This document shows positions 30,582 through 39,667 of a stretch of DNA of 64,000 bases, piece by piece. Location: assembly GCA_943912265.1 (NCBI GenBank), contig CALTTS010000003.1:124001-188000 (forward strand), given 5' to 3'. Source of the stretch: an uncultured Xanthomonas sp. Its GTDB lineage: Bacteria > Pseudomonadota > Gammaproteobacteria > Xanthomonadales > Xanthomonadaceae. The notes beneath the pieces are model-generated. The model worked only from the letters and a program-made list of their open reading frames with translations. It searched no databases and had not been told where the DNA came from. The first letter of the stretch is position 1; each line of letters begins with the position of its first letter. Made by a program: the position numbers and the translations under genes.

Positions 30582-30878
30582 ATGGCCCAGGTGATCGAAA
30601 ACCCGTATGCCGCCGGCTGGCGCGAGGCCGACACCGCCTGCGAGGCCTGCGGCTGGCACGGCACGGTGGCCGCGATGCGGATGGAACCGGACCGCGATGC
30701 GACCGACTACGCCTGCCCCGGCTGCGGCAACCTGCTGCTGATCGTGCCGCACCCCACGCTGGAACAGGTGCGCGCGGCCGCGGCGGCCGGCAATGCCGAC
30801 GCCGCCGGCCAGCTGGCCCTGCTCGCCGAATTCGCCGCCTGGCGCGGCGCGCGGGACGGCGGCAGCGACGGCGCCTGA
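30582..30878 (+). CDS. Small zinc-ribbon protein
   Basis: A 98-residue protein starting 1 bp after the esterase gene. Two CxxC pairs (CEACGWHG and CPGCGNLL), 24 residues apart, should form a zinc ribbon. The C-terminal half is an Ala-rich helix (TLEQVRAAAAAGNADAAGQL). I recognise no named family. Zinc ribbons of this size often act in protein or nucleic-acid contacts, but the function here is unknown. Confidence 0.7.
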   Translation: MAQVIENPYAAGWREADTACEACGWHGTVAAMRMEPDRDATDYACPGCGNLLLIVPHPTLEQVRAAAAAGNADAAGQLALLAEFAAWRGARDGGSDGA

Positions 30879-30907
30879 ACAGGCGCGCCGCGCGGCCACC
30901 GGCCGGT

Positions 30908-32296
30908 TCAGGCCTTCGCCGCGCCGCGCAGCTTCCGCGCCGCGGCGTTGGTCGCCGCGATCGCCACGGCCAGCGCCAGCATCGACGCCAGCTGCATGCG
31001 GGTCTGTTCGGACAGCACGATCAGCACGTAGATCACCGCCAGCATCGCCAGGCCGAGCAGCGTCAGCCACGGATAGGCCGCCATCCGGAACGGCAGCGGC
31101 GTGCCGGCACGGTCGGCGCGCGCGCGCAGCACCAGCTGCGACAGCAGCGAGATCGTCCACACCATCAGGCAGGTCGCGCCGACGATGTTCAGCAGCGCCG
31201 GCAGCACCTTGTCCGGGAACACCAGTTCCAGCACCGCGGCCGCGAAGCCGAACAGCACGCTGGCCAGCACCGCCAGCCACGGCACCTTGCGCCCGCTCAC
31301 GCCGGCCAGCGCCTTCGGCGCCTCGCCGCGCTGGGCCAGCGACAGCAGCATGCGCGACGCGCCGTACAGGTTGGCATTGAGCGCCGACAGCAGCGCCACC
31401 ACCGCGATCAGCGTGATCGCGGTGGCCGCACCCGGGATGTGCGCCACCTTCAGCACCGCCGCGAACGGCGAGGACAGCTCCTCGCTGGTCCACGGCACCA
31501 CCGCGATGATCACCGCCAGCGAGCCGAAGTAGAAGATCAGCACGCGCCACGCCACGGTGCGGATGGTGCGCGCCAAGCTGCGCGCCGGGTCCGCGGTTTC
31601 GGCCGATGCCAGCGCGACGATTTCGGTACCGCCGAACGCGAAGATCACCACCAGCAAGGCCGCGCCGATGCCGGCCAGCCCCTTCGGCGCGAAACCGCCG
31701 TTGCCGGTGAAATTGGACCAGCCCGGCGACGGCGCATGCGGCAGGCCGCCGGCCAGCAGCACGATGCCGGTGACGATGAAGGCCAGGATCGCCACCACCT
31801 TGAGGATCGCGAACCAGAATTCGAATTCGCCGAAATTGCGCACGCCCATCAGGTTGACCGCGGTGAAGGCGGCCATGAACAGCACCGCCAGCAGCGGCAC
31901 CGGCAGCGCCGGCCACAGCGAGGCCAGCAGGCCGGCCGCGCCGACCGCTTCGGCGGCCACCACGACGATCATCTGCACCCACCACAGCCAGCCCAGGGTG
32001 GCGCCGGCGGTCGGGCCGAACGCATCGGCGGCATACACCGAGAACGCGCCGCTGGACGGTTTGGCCGCGGCCATCTCGCCGAGCGCGTTCATCACGATGA
32101 TGACCAGCGCGCCGGCGAAGAGATAGGACACCAGCACGGCCGGGCCGGCGAGCTTGACGCCCACGCCCGAGCCGAGGAACAGGCCGGCGCCGATGGCGCT
32201 GCCCAGGCCCATCATGATCAGCTGGCGCGGTTTCAGGCTGTGCGAAACGGGCGGCGCCGACGCCGGCACCGCAGCGGAAGAAGCATCGAGGGACAT
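30908..32296 (-). CDS. Amino acid permease (APC superfamily)
   Basis: A 462-residue permease with about 12 hydrophobic helices. The first helix carries the substrate-contact motif MMGLGSAIGAGLFLGSGVG, with LVSYLFAGALVIIVMNALGE next and the conserved IFAFGGTEIVALASAET and LNANLYGASRMLLSLAQRG. The sequence resembles the AAT/GabP group (proline-, aromatic- or GABA-type) of proton symporters. Substrate cannot be told from sequence alone. It converges on the zinc-ribbon gene and is divergent from the secreted protein at 32615. Confidence 0.9.
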   Translation of the reverse strand: MSLDASSAAVPASAPPVSHSLKPRQLIMMGLGSAIGAGLFLGSGVGVKLAGPAVLVSYLFAGALVIIVMNALGEMAAAKPSSGAFSVYAADAFGPTAGATLGWLWWVQMIVVVAAEAVGAAGLLASLWPALPVPLLAVLFMAAFTAVNLMGVRNFGEFEFWFAILKVVAILAFIVTGIVLLAGGLPHAPSPGWSNFTGNGGFAPKGLAGIGAALLVVIFAFGGTEIVALASAETADPARSLARTIRTVAWRVLIFYFGSLAVIIAVVPWTSEELSSPFAAVLKVAHIPGAATAITLIAVVALLSALNANLYGASRMLLSLAQRGEAPKALAGVSGRKVPWLAVLASVLFGFAAAVLELVFPDKVLPALLNIVGATCLMVWTISLLSQLVLRARADRAGTPLPFRMAAYPWLTLLGLAMLAVIYVLIVLSEQTRMQLASMLALAVAIAATNAAARKLRGAAKA

Positions 32297-32614
32297 GGTG
32301 GCTCTGCGTGGGGGGCGAAGCAGGCTGGAACGATAGTCCAGCGCGGCCGGACTGTCTCCTACCCGCGGACCATCCGCGTGCTACCCGGCATGCCGGCTCC
32401 AGGCGGCATCGGCATCGGCATCGGCATCGGCTCGTTGCCCGTTGCCCGTTGCCCGTTGCCCGTTGCTCGTTGCCGGAGCCGGAGCCGGAGCACGCATCCG
32501 CGCGCACGGGAAGCCGGGGCGATGCCGGCATCGCCATGCGCGTGCCGGCGGCGAACCATGCGCGCCGGCCATCGCGACCACGGCCGCTGCACGGACAACG
32601 GGTAACGTAGCCGG
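32297..32614. other. 318-bp gap with short tandem repeats, no gene
   Basis: This gap lies between two divergent genes. I see no coding signal in it. It contains three adjacent blocks of short tandem repeats (listed separately), and promoter hexamers are not clear for either neighbour. Confidence 0.6.
32405..32491. repeat. Compound microsatellite: GGCATC, TTGCCCG and GGAGCC repeats
   Basis: GGCATC occurs four times at 32405-32428 with a fifth variant copy to 32434. TTGCCCG follows four times at 32435-32462, then TTGCTCG and a partial copy. GGAGCC follows about 2.5 times from 32475. Such arrays are prone to slippage. They lie between divergent genes, so length changes could alter promoter spacing. 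Confidence 0.85.
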
Positions 32615-33946
32615 ATGCGTCCATCCGCCCCCCCCTGCCCGCCTCCGCGTTGGCGCCCGCCCGTCCGCCAACGCGGGCGGTGGCCGGGCCTGCTGCTGGC
32701 GGCCTGTGCCGGCTTCGCCCAGGCCCAGCCGGCGGCGACCGACCGGGCCGCGACCGACGCCACCGCCCGCGTGCTGCAGGACCTGGGCTGGCGCATCGAC
32801 ACCAGCGATGCGGCCACGGTGCGCCTCGCGGCAGGCGAACCGTGCCGGCGCGGCTCGCTGGCCGAGGCGCAGGCCGCCGGCGACCTGCACCTGGCCTTGC
32901 CGCGCACCGCCACGGACGCGGCACGACGACAGGCGCTGCAGGCCGCGCTCGACGACCCGGCCAGCCGCTGCGCCTTCGGCTTCCGCCTCGGCGAGGCGAC
33001 CCGGCACGCCGTCGCGAAGCTGCAGGCCAATCCCGGCTTCCGCTTCACCGCCGTGCAGATGGGCTGGATCGGCTTCGGCTGGCGCGGCGCCCGGGCGCAG
33101 GGCTGGCAGCCCTTCCGCAGCTTCGGCCGCGGCTACCGGCCGGCCGCCGGCAATGCCCGCGCGCTCGATGCCTTCTACACCGGCCACGTGCGCGCCGAAT
33201 GCGGCACCGGCCGCCAGGTGGCGCAGCTGGCCACGCTGCGCGAGCTGTTCGGCGACGCCGCGTTCGACCGCGACTTCGATGCCGGCGAGCTGTCCATCGG
33301 CACCTTCCTCGCCCTGCACGACAGCGACAGCCTCCTGCTCGGCGCGCGGGCAGGCACGCTGTTCGCCGACGGCAAGGCCGAAAAGACCGCGCGGCTCGGG
33401 CGCCAGGCCTTCATGGGCGTGCCCGGCTTCATCGCGCACGTGTTCGATGCCGGCCACGTCGACGACGTCGCCAACCAGGCCGAGAACTTCGTCGTCGCCG
33501 ACGTCGATGCAGCGGCGGCCGACGCCCTGGCCGCGCATGGCGGGCTGCGCCACTACGATGCGCTCAACCGCGAACTGTGGGCGCTGTCGCGGCAGATGCC
33601 GCGGCAGGGCTACCGCTTCTACGAACGGGTGCTGTTCGAGCGCGACGACCGCCCGATCGCGCGCATGCCGCGCCTGCGCAAGCTGCAGGTGGCCCGCATG
33701 CGCGCGCTGCTCGACGACCCGTTCTACCGCGGCTTCATGGTCTACGTGCATCCGCAGGGCGTGCGCCCGATCGGCTTCCACGTCGCGCGCCTGCTCGACC
33801 GCAACCCGCGCACGCCGTACTCGATCGACCTGGCCCTGCACAACCTGCACACCACGGTCTACCGGCGCTGGCTGGACAGCCGGCTGCGTGCGCAGGGCGC
33901 GGTGCCGGCGCGCGATCCGGCTACTGCGAGGACAGCAGGCGGTTGA
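32615..33946 (+). CDS. Secreted protein of unknown function, possible transglutaminase-like fold
   Basis: A 443-residue protein with an Arg-rich start, a hydrophobic stretch (WPGLLLAACAGF) and a likely cleavage site after AQA, so probably periplasmic or secreted. I do not recognise it as a named family. A pattern resembles Bacillus Tgl, a protein-glutamine transglutaminase: AECGTG with Cys196, then LFGDAAFDRDFD, SLLLGARAGTLF, QAENFVV with Glu290 and LAAHGG with His308. The order Cys-Glu-His and the spacing of the last two resemble the Tgl triad, but the match is by eye and could be coincidence. The gene's end overlaps the convergent neighbour by 26 bp. Confidence 0.75.
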   Translation: MRPSAPPCPPPRWRPPVRQRGRWPGLLLAACAGFAQAQPAATDRAATDATARVLQDLGWRIDTSDAATVRLAAGEPCRRGSLAEAQAAGDLHLALPRTATDAARRQALQAALDDPASRCAFGFRLGEATRHAVAKLQANPGFRFTAVQMGWIGFGWRGARAQGWQPFRSFGRGYRPAAGNARALDAFYTGHVRAECGTGRQVAQLATLRELFGDAAFDRDFDAGELSIGTFLALHDSDSLLLGARAGTLFADGKAEKTARLGRQAFMGVPGFIAHVFDAGHVDDVANQAENFVVADVDAAAADALAAHGGLRHYDALNRELWALSRQMPRQGYRFYERVLFERDDRPIARMPRLRKLQVARMRALLDDPFYRGFMVYVHPQGVRPIGFHVARLLDRNPRTPYSIDLALHNLHTTVYRRWLDSRLRAQGAVPARDPATARTAGG

Positions 33947-34505
33947 CCGCCTGCACCGCCGGGTCGTGCGCGTCGATCTTGCGCAGCCGCTGCGCCAGCT
34001 CGTCGTCGGACAGCACGCCTTCCTCGTGCAGCCAGCGGAAGCGCCGGCGCAGCGGCTCGGCGTCCTCGCCCTCGGGGAAGAAATCGTATTCGCGGCGCAG
34101 CTGCCCGGCGCGGCGCGTCTCGATCTCGCGCAGGATGCGCTCGCCGTTGGCATCCTGGATCACCAGCAGGTTGCCCTGCCCGGTCGGCACGACGGTGAAG
34201 CCGATCGTGCGCCAGCGGTAGGCGAGCAGGCAGGCGATGCCGATCGGCAACCAGATCGACGGCACCAGGTCGTGCCCGCCCATGAAGCGGACCGCGGTCA
34301 GCACCGCGCCGAGCGCCAGCCAGAACCAGCCGGCATTGCGCAGCCAGGCGTTGCGCTCCACCAGGGTCTGGCGTTCGCGGCTGATCTCCGGGTAGGCCAC
34401 GGTGAAGCTGCGGCTGCCGGACGGATGCCGCCAGGCATAGCGCAGCCCCTCGTCCTCGAACACGTAGTCGGTGTGGTGCGACAGGCGCTTCTGCTTGATC
34501 TCCAT
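33921..34505 (-). CDS. Membrane protein of unknown function
   Basis: A 194-residue protein. A beta-rich N-terminal part (HHTDYVFEDEGLRYAWRHPS) is followed by two close hydrophobic helices (AGWFWLALGAVLTAVRFM and SIWLPIGIACLLAYRW), a short PH-like strand set (IGFTVVPTGQGNLLVIQD) and a C-terminal helical segment (RFRWLHEEGVLSDDELAQRL) resembling a SHOCT motif. It lies downstream of the M1 peptidase gene on the same strand. I cannot name a family. Confidence 0.72.
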   Translation of the reverse strand: MEIKQKRLSHHTDYVFEDEGLRYAWRHPSGSRSFTVAYPEISRERQTLVERNAWLRNAGWFWLALGAVLTAVRFMGGHDLVPSIWLPIGIACLLAYRWRTIGFTVVPTGQGNLLVIQDANGERILREIETRRAGQLRREYDFFPEGEDAEPLRRRFRWLHEEGVLSDDELAQRLRKIDAHDPAVQAVNRLLSSQ

Positions 34506-34585
34506 GGGGTCTCCCAGCCTTCGCCGCGCGGGGCGCGGGGCGCGGACGGGCCGGCGCACGCGGCACCGGCCCGTCCGGGCGGCGC

Positions 34586-36601
34586 TCAGCCGGCCACCGT
34601 GGCCTCGTTGTTGCCGCGATCGGCGTCGGGCAGCGTGTGGTCCGGGTCCAGGGTCACGTGCAGCACCTTCTGCGTGGTCGGCACCACGATGCGCGGCGCG
34701 GACTGCTGCAGCCACGCCTCCACCGGCACGCGCTTGTCCAGGTGGCTGCCGTCGGCCAGGTCGATGCGCAGGGTCGCCGGCATCACCAGCTTGTGGCGGC
34801 TTTCCAGGGTCACCGCCAGGCCGTGGCCGGCATCGCCGTCCACGTATTCGGCCTTGGTCACGCCCATGTCCAGCTGCCAGTTGTTGAAGTACCAGCCGCG
34901 CCACCACCACGACAGGTCCTCGCCGGCCTCGCTTTCCATGATGCGGAAGAAGTCCGACGGGGTGGGATGCTTGTAGGCCCAGGTGGCGATGTACTTCCTG
35001 AACGCCGGGTCGAAGCGCGCCGGGCCGAGGATCTGCTCGCGCAGCAGCACCAGCCCCAGCGCGCCCTTGAAGTAGGTCAGCGGGTGCCGGTACTTCTCGC
35101 TGACGCTGTCGGCCGGGGCCATCAGCGTCGGCGCCTCGGCGTCGGCCAGCAGCGGCAGGATCTCGTCCACCGGGTTGCCGCCGCCGGGGGCGTACTCGCC
35201 GTCGCGCTTGGGCGCGTACTCGCCGCGGTTGAAGGCATCGGACGCATAGACGTCGATGAAGGTGTTGAAGCCCTCGTCCATGAACGCGAAGCGGCGCTCG
35301 TTGGAGCCGACGATCATCGGGAACCAGCCGTGGCCCAGCTCGTGCGCGGTGATCCAGAACAGCGGCTTGCCGCCGTCGTCGAAGCCGTCGAAGACGATGC
35401 CGGGGTATTCCATGCCGGCGCCGTGGCCGCCCAGGTTGATCGCCGCCGGCCAGGGGTACGGGTACCACTGCGAGAAGTGCTCGATCGCGCCCTTCACGTA
35501 CTCGGTGGAGCGGTCCCACTTCTGCGGGCCCACGCCTTCGGCCGCGTACACCGACATCGCCAGCGCCGACTTGCCGTCGGGCAGGTTGATGCGCGCGGCG
35601 TCCCAGACGAACGCCGGCGAGGCGGCGAAGGCCACGTCGCGGGTGTGCTCCATGCGGAAACGCCAGGTCTTGGTGCCGCTGGCGGTAGGCCGCGAGGACG
35701 GCTGGCCGATCTCCTCGGGCTTGACGATGTAGACCGTGCCGTCGCTGCCGCGGGCCTGCTGCAGGCGCTGCTGCTGCTCGGCGGTGAGCACGTCCTTCGG
35801 GTTGACCAGCTCGCCCGAGCCGGCCACGAACCAGTTCCACGGCACGGTCACGGCGTAGTCGAACGTGCCGTACTCCAGGTAGAACTCCGAGCCCAGGTAG
35901 GGCTGGGTGTCCCAGCCGCGCAGGTCGTCGTACACGGCCATGCGCGGGTACCACTGGGCGATCTCGTAGATCTCGCCGTTCTTGGACGGCGTGACCGCGG
36001 TGCGCCCGCCCCAGGTGCCGGGCACGGTGTAGGCATAGCGCACGTGCAGCTTGAGCGTGCCGCCGTTGCCGGCCAGCGCCGCCGGCAGGTCCACGCGCAT
36101 GCGGGTGTCATCGACCAGGAACCGGGCCGGCATGCGCTTGCCGCCCTGCTCGACCTCCACCGCCGCGATGCGGTAGCCGTCGGTGACCGGGGTCGGCGCC
36201 CACGGCCGCGCCGGCTGGCCCGGCCGCGGCGGCCGCGGGGCGCGCACGTCGCGCGCCTTGGCGTCGGCGCGGTAGATGTTCTGGTCCAGCTGCAGCCACA
36301 GCACGTCCAGGGTGTCCGGGCTGCGGTTGCTGTAGGTGATGGTTTCCTCGCCGCTCAGCGTGCGGCTGGCCGGGTCGATCGTGGCCTTGAGGTCGTAGTC
36401 GGCGCGGTTCTGCCAGAACAGGGGCCCCGGCTTGCCGCTGCCGGAACGGAAGGCGTTGGGGGCATCGGGCAACTGCAGCGGCGCGAACAGCGCGCGCGGA
36501 TCGAACCTGCCGTCATCGGCGGCATGGGCCAACGGCGCAACCGCAGCCGTGGCGAGGATCAGGGAAACGGCAACCGGCAGGTTGCGGACATTGGTCGGCA
36601 C
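34586..36601 (-). CDS. Secreted M1 family metallopeptidase
   Basis: A 671-residue zinc aminopeptidase-type enzyme. A signal sequence ends near APLAHA. An N-terminal beta domain follows (DLKATIDPASRTLSGEETIT and YSNRSPDTLDVLWLQLDQNI). The gluzincin core has GMEYPGIVFDGFDD and HELGHGWFPMIVGSNE, then FAFMDEGFNTF, giving HEXXH and the third zinc ligand Glu. The C-terminal part is helical then beta (TTQKVLHVTLDPDHTLPDAD). I prefer GTG 36601 because GGAG lies six bases upstream; ATG 36619 is an alternative. It likely degrades peptides in the periplasm or outside the cell. Confidence 0.9.
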   Translation of the reverse strand: MPTNVRNLPVAVSLILATAAVAPLAHAADDGRFDPRALFAPLQLPDAPNAFRSGSGKPGPLFWQNRADYDLKATIDPASRTLSGEETITYSNRSPDTLDVLWLQLDQNIYRADAKARDVRAPRPPRPGQPARPWAPTPVTDGYRIAAVEVEQGGKRMPARFLVDDTRMRVDLPAALAGNGGTLKLHVRYAYTVPGTWGGRTAVTPSKNGEIYEIAQWYPRMAVYDDLRGWDTQPYLGSEFYLEYGTFDYAVTVPWNWFVAGSGELVNPKDVLTAEQQQRLQQARGSDGTVYIVKPEEIGQPSSRPTASGTKTWRFRMEHTRDVAFAASPAFVWDAARINLPDGKSALAMSVYAAEGVGPQKWDRSTEYVKGAIEHFSQWYPYPWPAAINLGGHGAGMEYPGIVFDGFDDGGKPLFWITAHELGHGWFPMIVGSNERRFAFMDEGFNTFIDVYASDAFNRGEYAPKRDGEYAPGGGNPVDEILPLLADAEAPTLMAPADSVSEKYRHPLTYFKGALGLVLLREQILGPARFDPAFRKYIATWAYKHPTPSDFFRIMESEAGEDLSWWWRGWYFNNWQLDMGVTKAEYVDGDAGHGLAVTLESRHKLVMPATLRIDLADGSHLDKRVPVEAWLQQSAPRIVVPTTQKVLHVTLDPDHTLPDADRGNNEATVAG

Positions 36602-36698
36602 GACAGGCTCCAGCAGCATGACAGGGGAAGTGACTTTCCGGGTGTAACACCCCCCTGCGAAATCGCAGGAGGGCCATTGGTCATGGCCGGCGGGTAGG

Positions 36699-38138
36699 TC
36701 AAGGATCGACGGCCGGATGCATGACCCAGCTGCCATCCGCTCGGAAATCCAGACAGGCATCGGCAGCCTGCGCGCAATCGCCAACCGGGTGGATCCGGCT
36801 GATCGGCACACCCAGTCTCCAGGCCAATCCATACATGCCGATGGCATAGAAACGCTGATCGTCGGCCACGTGCACCGACAGGGAGCCCGCTACCGGATGC
36901 TTGCTCTCGAGCTGCCGGAGCGTGGTTTCGGCCCAGCGCGCGCGTCCGATCAGGCCCGGATGGTCCAGCCTGCGGGTTCCTTCCACCGCCAGCCAGGAAG
37001 ACGCGCCGATCAGCAAGACGGCCGGCAGCAGTGCGCGCCGTCCTTGCAGCGCGCGGGCCAACGCAATCGCCGGCACGATGGCGGCGATCGCCGCATAGTA
37101 CGCATAGCTGTTCCAGGCCAGCGGGAAATACGGGGCGTAAGCCAATATCGGCAGCACCAGCACCAGCAGCCATTGCCTGTGCGACAGACGGGAAAGGCCG
37201 CCACGGGCAAGGGCCAGCCCCCATGCCGCAATGACAGGCACGGCCACTGCCGCCGCCCAGGCCGCCCCCAGACGCAATCCACCGGTGGCTGCCAGCCGCA
37301 AGGCCTCGCGCGGCACGTTCAGCAGCCATGCCGCCAGTGCCGCCGCATTGCGCAACAGGTTGCCACCGAAGGCATAGGCATATTCCGGCGCCGGCGGCAC
37401 CGTCACCTTCGAGCGCAGCCAGAGCCAGACCAGTCCCGTCACGATGCAGACGGCCAACGTGATCCACTCGCCGCGACGCATGCGACTGCAGGCAAACAGC
37501 GACAACCCGAACAACATCCCGGGCGTGAGGATTGCCGACTCCTTGCTCAACAATGCAAGGGCGAAAAACGGCGGCACCGTCGCCAGCAACATCACCCGCA
37601 ACGGCCCCTGCCGGATCGAGGCAGCCAGCCACGCCGATGCCGCCGACCCGGTGAAAGCCACCAGAACCGGGCTGTTGACGGCGGCCACCCAGTGCACCGG
37701 CAACAACCCGACGGCCAGCACCCCGTACAGGCCGCCCGACAGCAACCCGACCGATACCGGCTGCTCCCAGCGGCAAACCCGCGCCAACGTGCCGCCGAGC
37801 AGTCCGACGGCAGCAGCTCCCGTCAGATGCAGGCCCAGTGCCGCCATGTGGGCAATACGGACATCACCTGCCATCGCGCCTTCGACAACACGCCACCACG
37901 CCTCCTGCGACAACGGCCGCCAGAACTGCACCGGCACCGAAGGCCAGAACGTCTGCCACCAAGGCACTCCGGCAAGATTGGCCACACGTGCGCCGTACAG
38001 GTAAACGTAATCGTCGCCCCAGAACGGCGTGCCGATCGCTGGCAGCCAGATCGCGGCAGCGAAGGCCGACAGGACCAGGAACGCGACGAGATCGCCGGCA
38101 ACGCCGGCCGGCGATGGACGGGTTTCACGCGGCATCAT
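36699..38138 (-). CDS. GT-C type membrane protein (glycosyltransferase-like)
   Basis: A 479-residue polytopic protein with about ten hydrophobic helices. After the first helix, the loop IGTPFWGDDYVYLYG carries two Asp residues, the typical catalytic site of lipid-linked-sugar GT-C enzymes (GT39/ArnT/PMT-like). The C-terminal soluble part (VADDQRFYAIGMYGLAW) would face the periplasm. No partner glycan genes are nearby. The base composition is lower in GC than its neighbours: sample lines within the gene are 57% and 63% GC by hand count, against 73% in pyrB. The start is uncertain (38138, 38135 or further upstream). Confidence 0.72.
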   Translation of the reverse strand: MMPRETRPSPAGVAGDLVAFLVLSAFAAAIWLPAIGTPFWGDDYVYLYGARVANLAGVPWWQTFWPSVPVQFWRPLSQEAWWRVVEGAMAGDVRIAHMAALGLHLTGAAAVGLLGGTLARVCRWEQPVSVGLLSGGLYGVLAVGLLPVHWVAAVNSPVLVAFTGSAASAWLAASIRQGPLRVMLLATVPPFFALALLSKESAILTPGMLFGLSLFACSRMRRGEWITLAVCIVTGLVWLWLRSKVTVPPAPEYAYAFGGNLLRNAAALAAWLLNVPREALRLAATGGLRLGAAWAAAVAVPVIAAWGLALARGGLSRLSHRQWLLVLVLPILAYAPYFPLAWNSYAYYAAIAAIVPAIALARALQGRRALLPAVLLIGASSWLAVEGTRRLDHPGLIGRARWAETTLRQLESKHPVAGSLSVHVADDQRFYAIGMYGLAWRLGVPISRIHPVGDCAQAADACLDFRADGSWVMHPAVDP

Positions 38139-38205
38139 GCGGCGTCCGGTCTCGGGCATCGCCCCGGACACGCGGACAGGCCGGGCGCAATCGTCGGCAG
38201 GCCCC

Positions 38206-39150
38206 TCATCCCAGCAGTGTCTCCAGCACCGCCATGCGCACCGCCACGCCGTTGGCGACCTGGCGCAGCACCCACGACTGCGGGCCGTCGGCGACCTCGT
38301 CGGTGATCTCCACGCCGCGGTTGATCGGGCCGGGGTGCATGACGATGGCGTCCGCGGCGGCACGCTTCAGCCGCGCGGCGGTGAGGCCGTAGTGCTCGTG
38401 GTAGTGGTCGAGCGATTCCACCAGCCCCTCCTCCATGCGCTCGCGCTGCAGGCGCAGCATCATCAGCGCATCCACGCCTTCGAGCATGGCGTCCAGGTCC
38501 TGGCCGACCTCGCAGCCGGCCAGGACGTCGTCGCCGGGCAGCAGCGCCGCCGGGCCGCACACGCGGATGCGGCCCACGCCCAGCGTGCGCAGCGCGTGCA
38601 AATCCGAACGCGCCACCCGCGAGTGCTTGACGTCGCCGACGATCAGCACGCTCAGCTTCGAGAAATCGCCGCCCTTGGCCTGGCGCAGGGTCAGCATGTC
38701 GAGCAGGCCCTGGGTGGGGTGCGCGCTGCGGCCGTCGCCGGCGTTGATCAGCGCGGTGCCCTCGCCGGCCGCATCGGCCAGCGCCTCGACCGCGCCGTCC
38801 CCGGGGTGGCGCACGACGAAGCCGCGCACGCCCATCGCCTCCAGGTTCTTCATCGTGTCGCGCGCGGTCTCGCCCTTGCGCGTGGACGAGGTGGAGGCGT
38901 CGAAGTTCAGCACGTCCGCGCCGAGGCGCTGCGCGGCCAGGGTGAACGAGCTGCGGGTGCGCGTGGACGGCTCGAAGAACAGCGTGCACACGGCGGTGCC
39001 GGCCAGCACGCCGCGCTTGCCGACGCGCCCGACCGCCGCGTCGCGGATCTGCCCGGCGCGATCGAGCAGCTGCAGCAGGGTGGCGCGCGGCAGGCCTTCC
39101 AGGGTCAGCAGGTGGCGCAGGCGGCCGTCCGAATCGAGTTGCTGGGTCAT
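38206..39150 (-). CDS. pyrB: Aspartate carbamoyltransferase catalytic subunit
   Basis: A 314-residue ATCase catalytic chain, step two of pyrimidine synthesis. It has the carbamoyl-phosphate motif FFEPSTRTRSSFTLAAQRLG, STRKGETARDT, NAGDGRSAHPTQGLLDMLTL, VGDVKHSRVARS and the C-terminal IVMHPGPINRGVEI. No regulatory pyrI is next to it. Start ATG 39150 gives the family length. It is the third gene of algH-ruvX-pyrB, a common proteobacterial order. Confidence 0.95.
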   Translation of the reverse strand: MTQQLDSDGRLRHLLTLEGLPRATLLQLLDRAGQIRDAAVGRVGKRGVLAGTAVCTLFFEPSTRTRSSFTLAAQRLGADVLNFDASTSSTRKGETARDTMKNLEAMGVRGFVVRHPGDGAVEALADAAGEGTALINAGDGRSAHPTQGLLDMLTLRQAKGGDFSKLSVLIVGDVKHSRVARSDLHALRTLGVGRIRVCGPAALLPGDDVLAGCEVGQDLDAMLEGVDALMMLRLQRERMEEGLVESLDHYHEHYGLTAARLKRAAADAIVMHPGPINRGVEITDEVADGPQSWVLRQVANGVAVRMAVLETLLG

Positions 39151-39192
39151 GGCGTGGGCATCATGGAAGCGGGAAGGAATCTGCGGCAAGCC

Positions 39193-39666
39193 TCAGCCGA
39201 CCGGCGCGGCATCGTCCGGCGCCATCATCCAGCGCTCGACGATCACGGCGGCGGCGACGGCATCCAGCGCCTCGGCATCGCGGCGGCGCTTGCGGCCGGC
39301 GGCGCGGTCGCGCGCGAAACGCTGCGCGGCCTCGACCGAACTGGAACGCTCGTCCACCATCACCACCGGCAGGCGCCAGCGTTCGTGCAGCTGGCGGGCG
39401 AAGGCGCGCGCGCGCTTGCGGTTGGGCTGGTCGCCGCCTTCGAGCGTGAGCGGGTCGCCGACCACCAGGCCGACCGGGCGCCACTCGGCCTGCAGCCGCG
39501 CCAGCGCGGCCCAGTCCGGGCCGTCGGCGCGCACCTCGACCACGGCCAGCGCACGCGCGCCGGTCAGGCCGCTGCCCAGCGCCACGCCGATGCGCCGCGA
39601 ACCCACGTCGAAACCGAGCACGTTGCCGTCGCGCGGGATCGTCGGGCTGGCGGCGGACGGCAGCAC
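39193..39666 (-). CDS. ruvX: Holliday junction resolvase-like protein RuvX (YqgF)
   Basis: A 157-residue RNase H-fold nuclease, also implicated in processing pre-16S rRNA. It has LGFDVGSRRIGVALGS (first catalytic Asp), VVGDPLTLEGGDQPNRKRA (family GxPxxxxG-like loop), VVMVDERSSSVEA (second acid) and DAEALDAVAAAVIVER. It starts one base after the algH stop, so translation is probably coupled. Length matches the family. Confidence 0.92.
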   Translation of the reverse strand: MLPSAASPTIPRDGNVLGFDVGSRRIGVALGSGLTGARALAVVEVRADGPDWAALARLQAEWRPVGLVVGDPLTLEGGDQPNRKRARAFARQLHERWRLPVVMVDERSSSVEAAQRFARDRAAGRKRRRDAEALDAVAAAVIVERWMMAPDDAAPVG

Positions 39667-39667
39667 C

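Noticed and set aside
32405..32491. CRISPR-like array
   Set aside because: Units are 6-7 bp with no spacers; it is a microsatellite.
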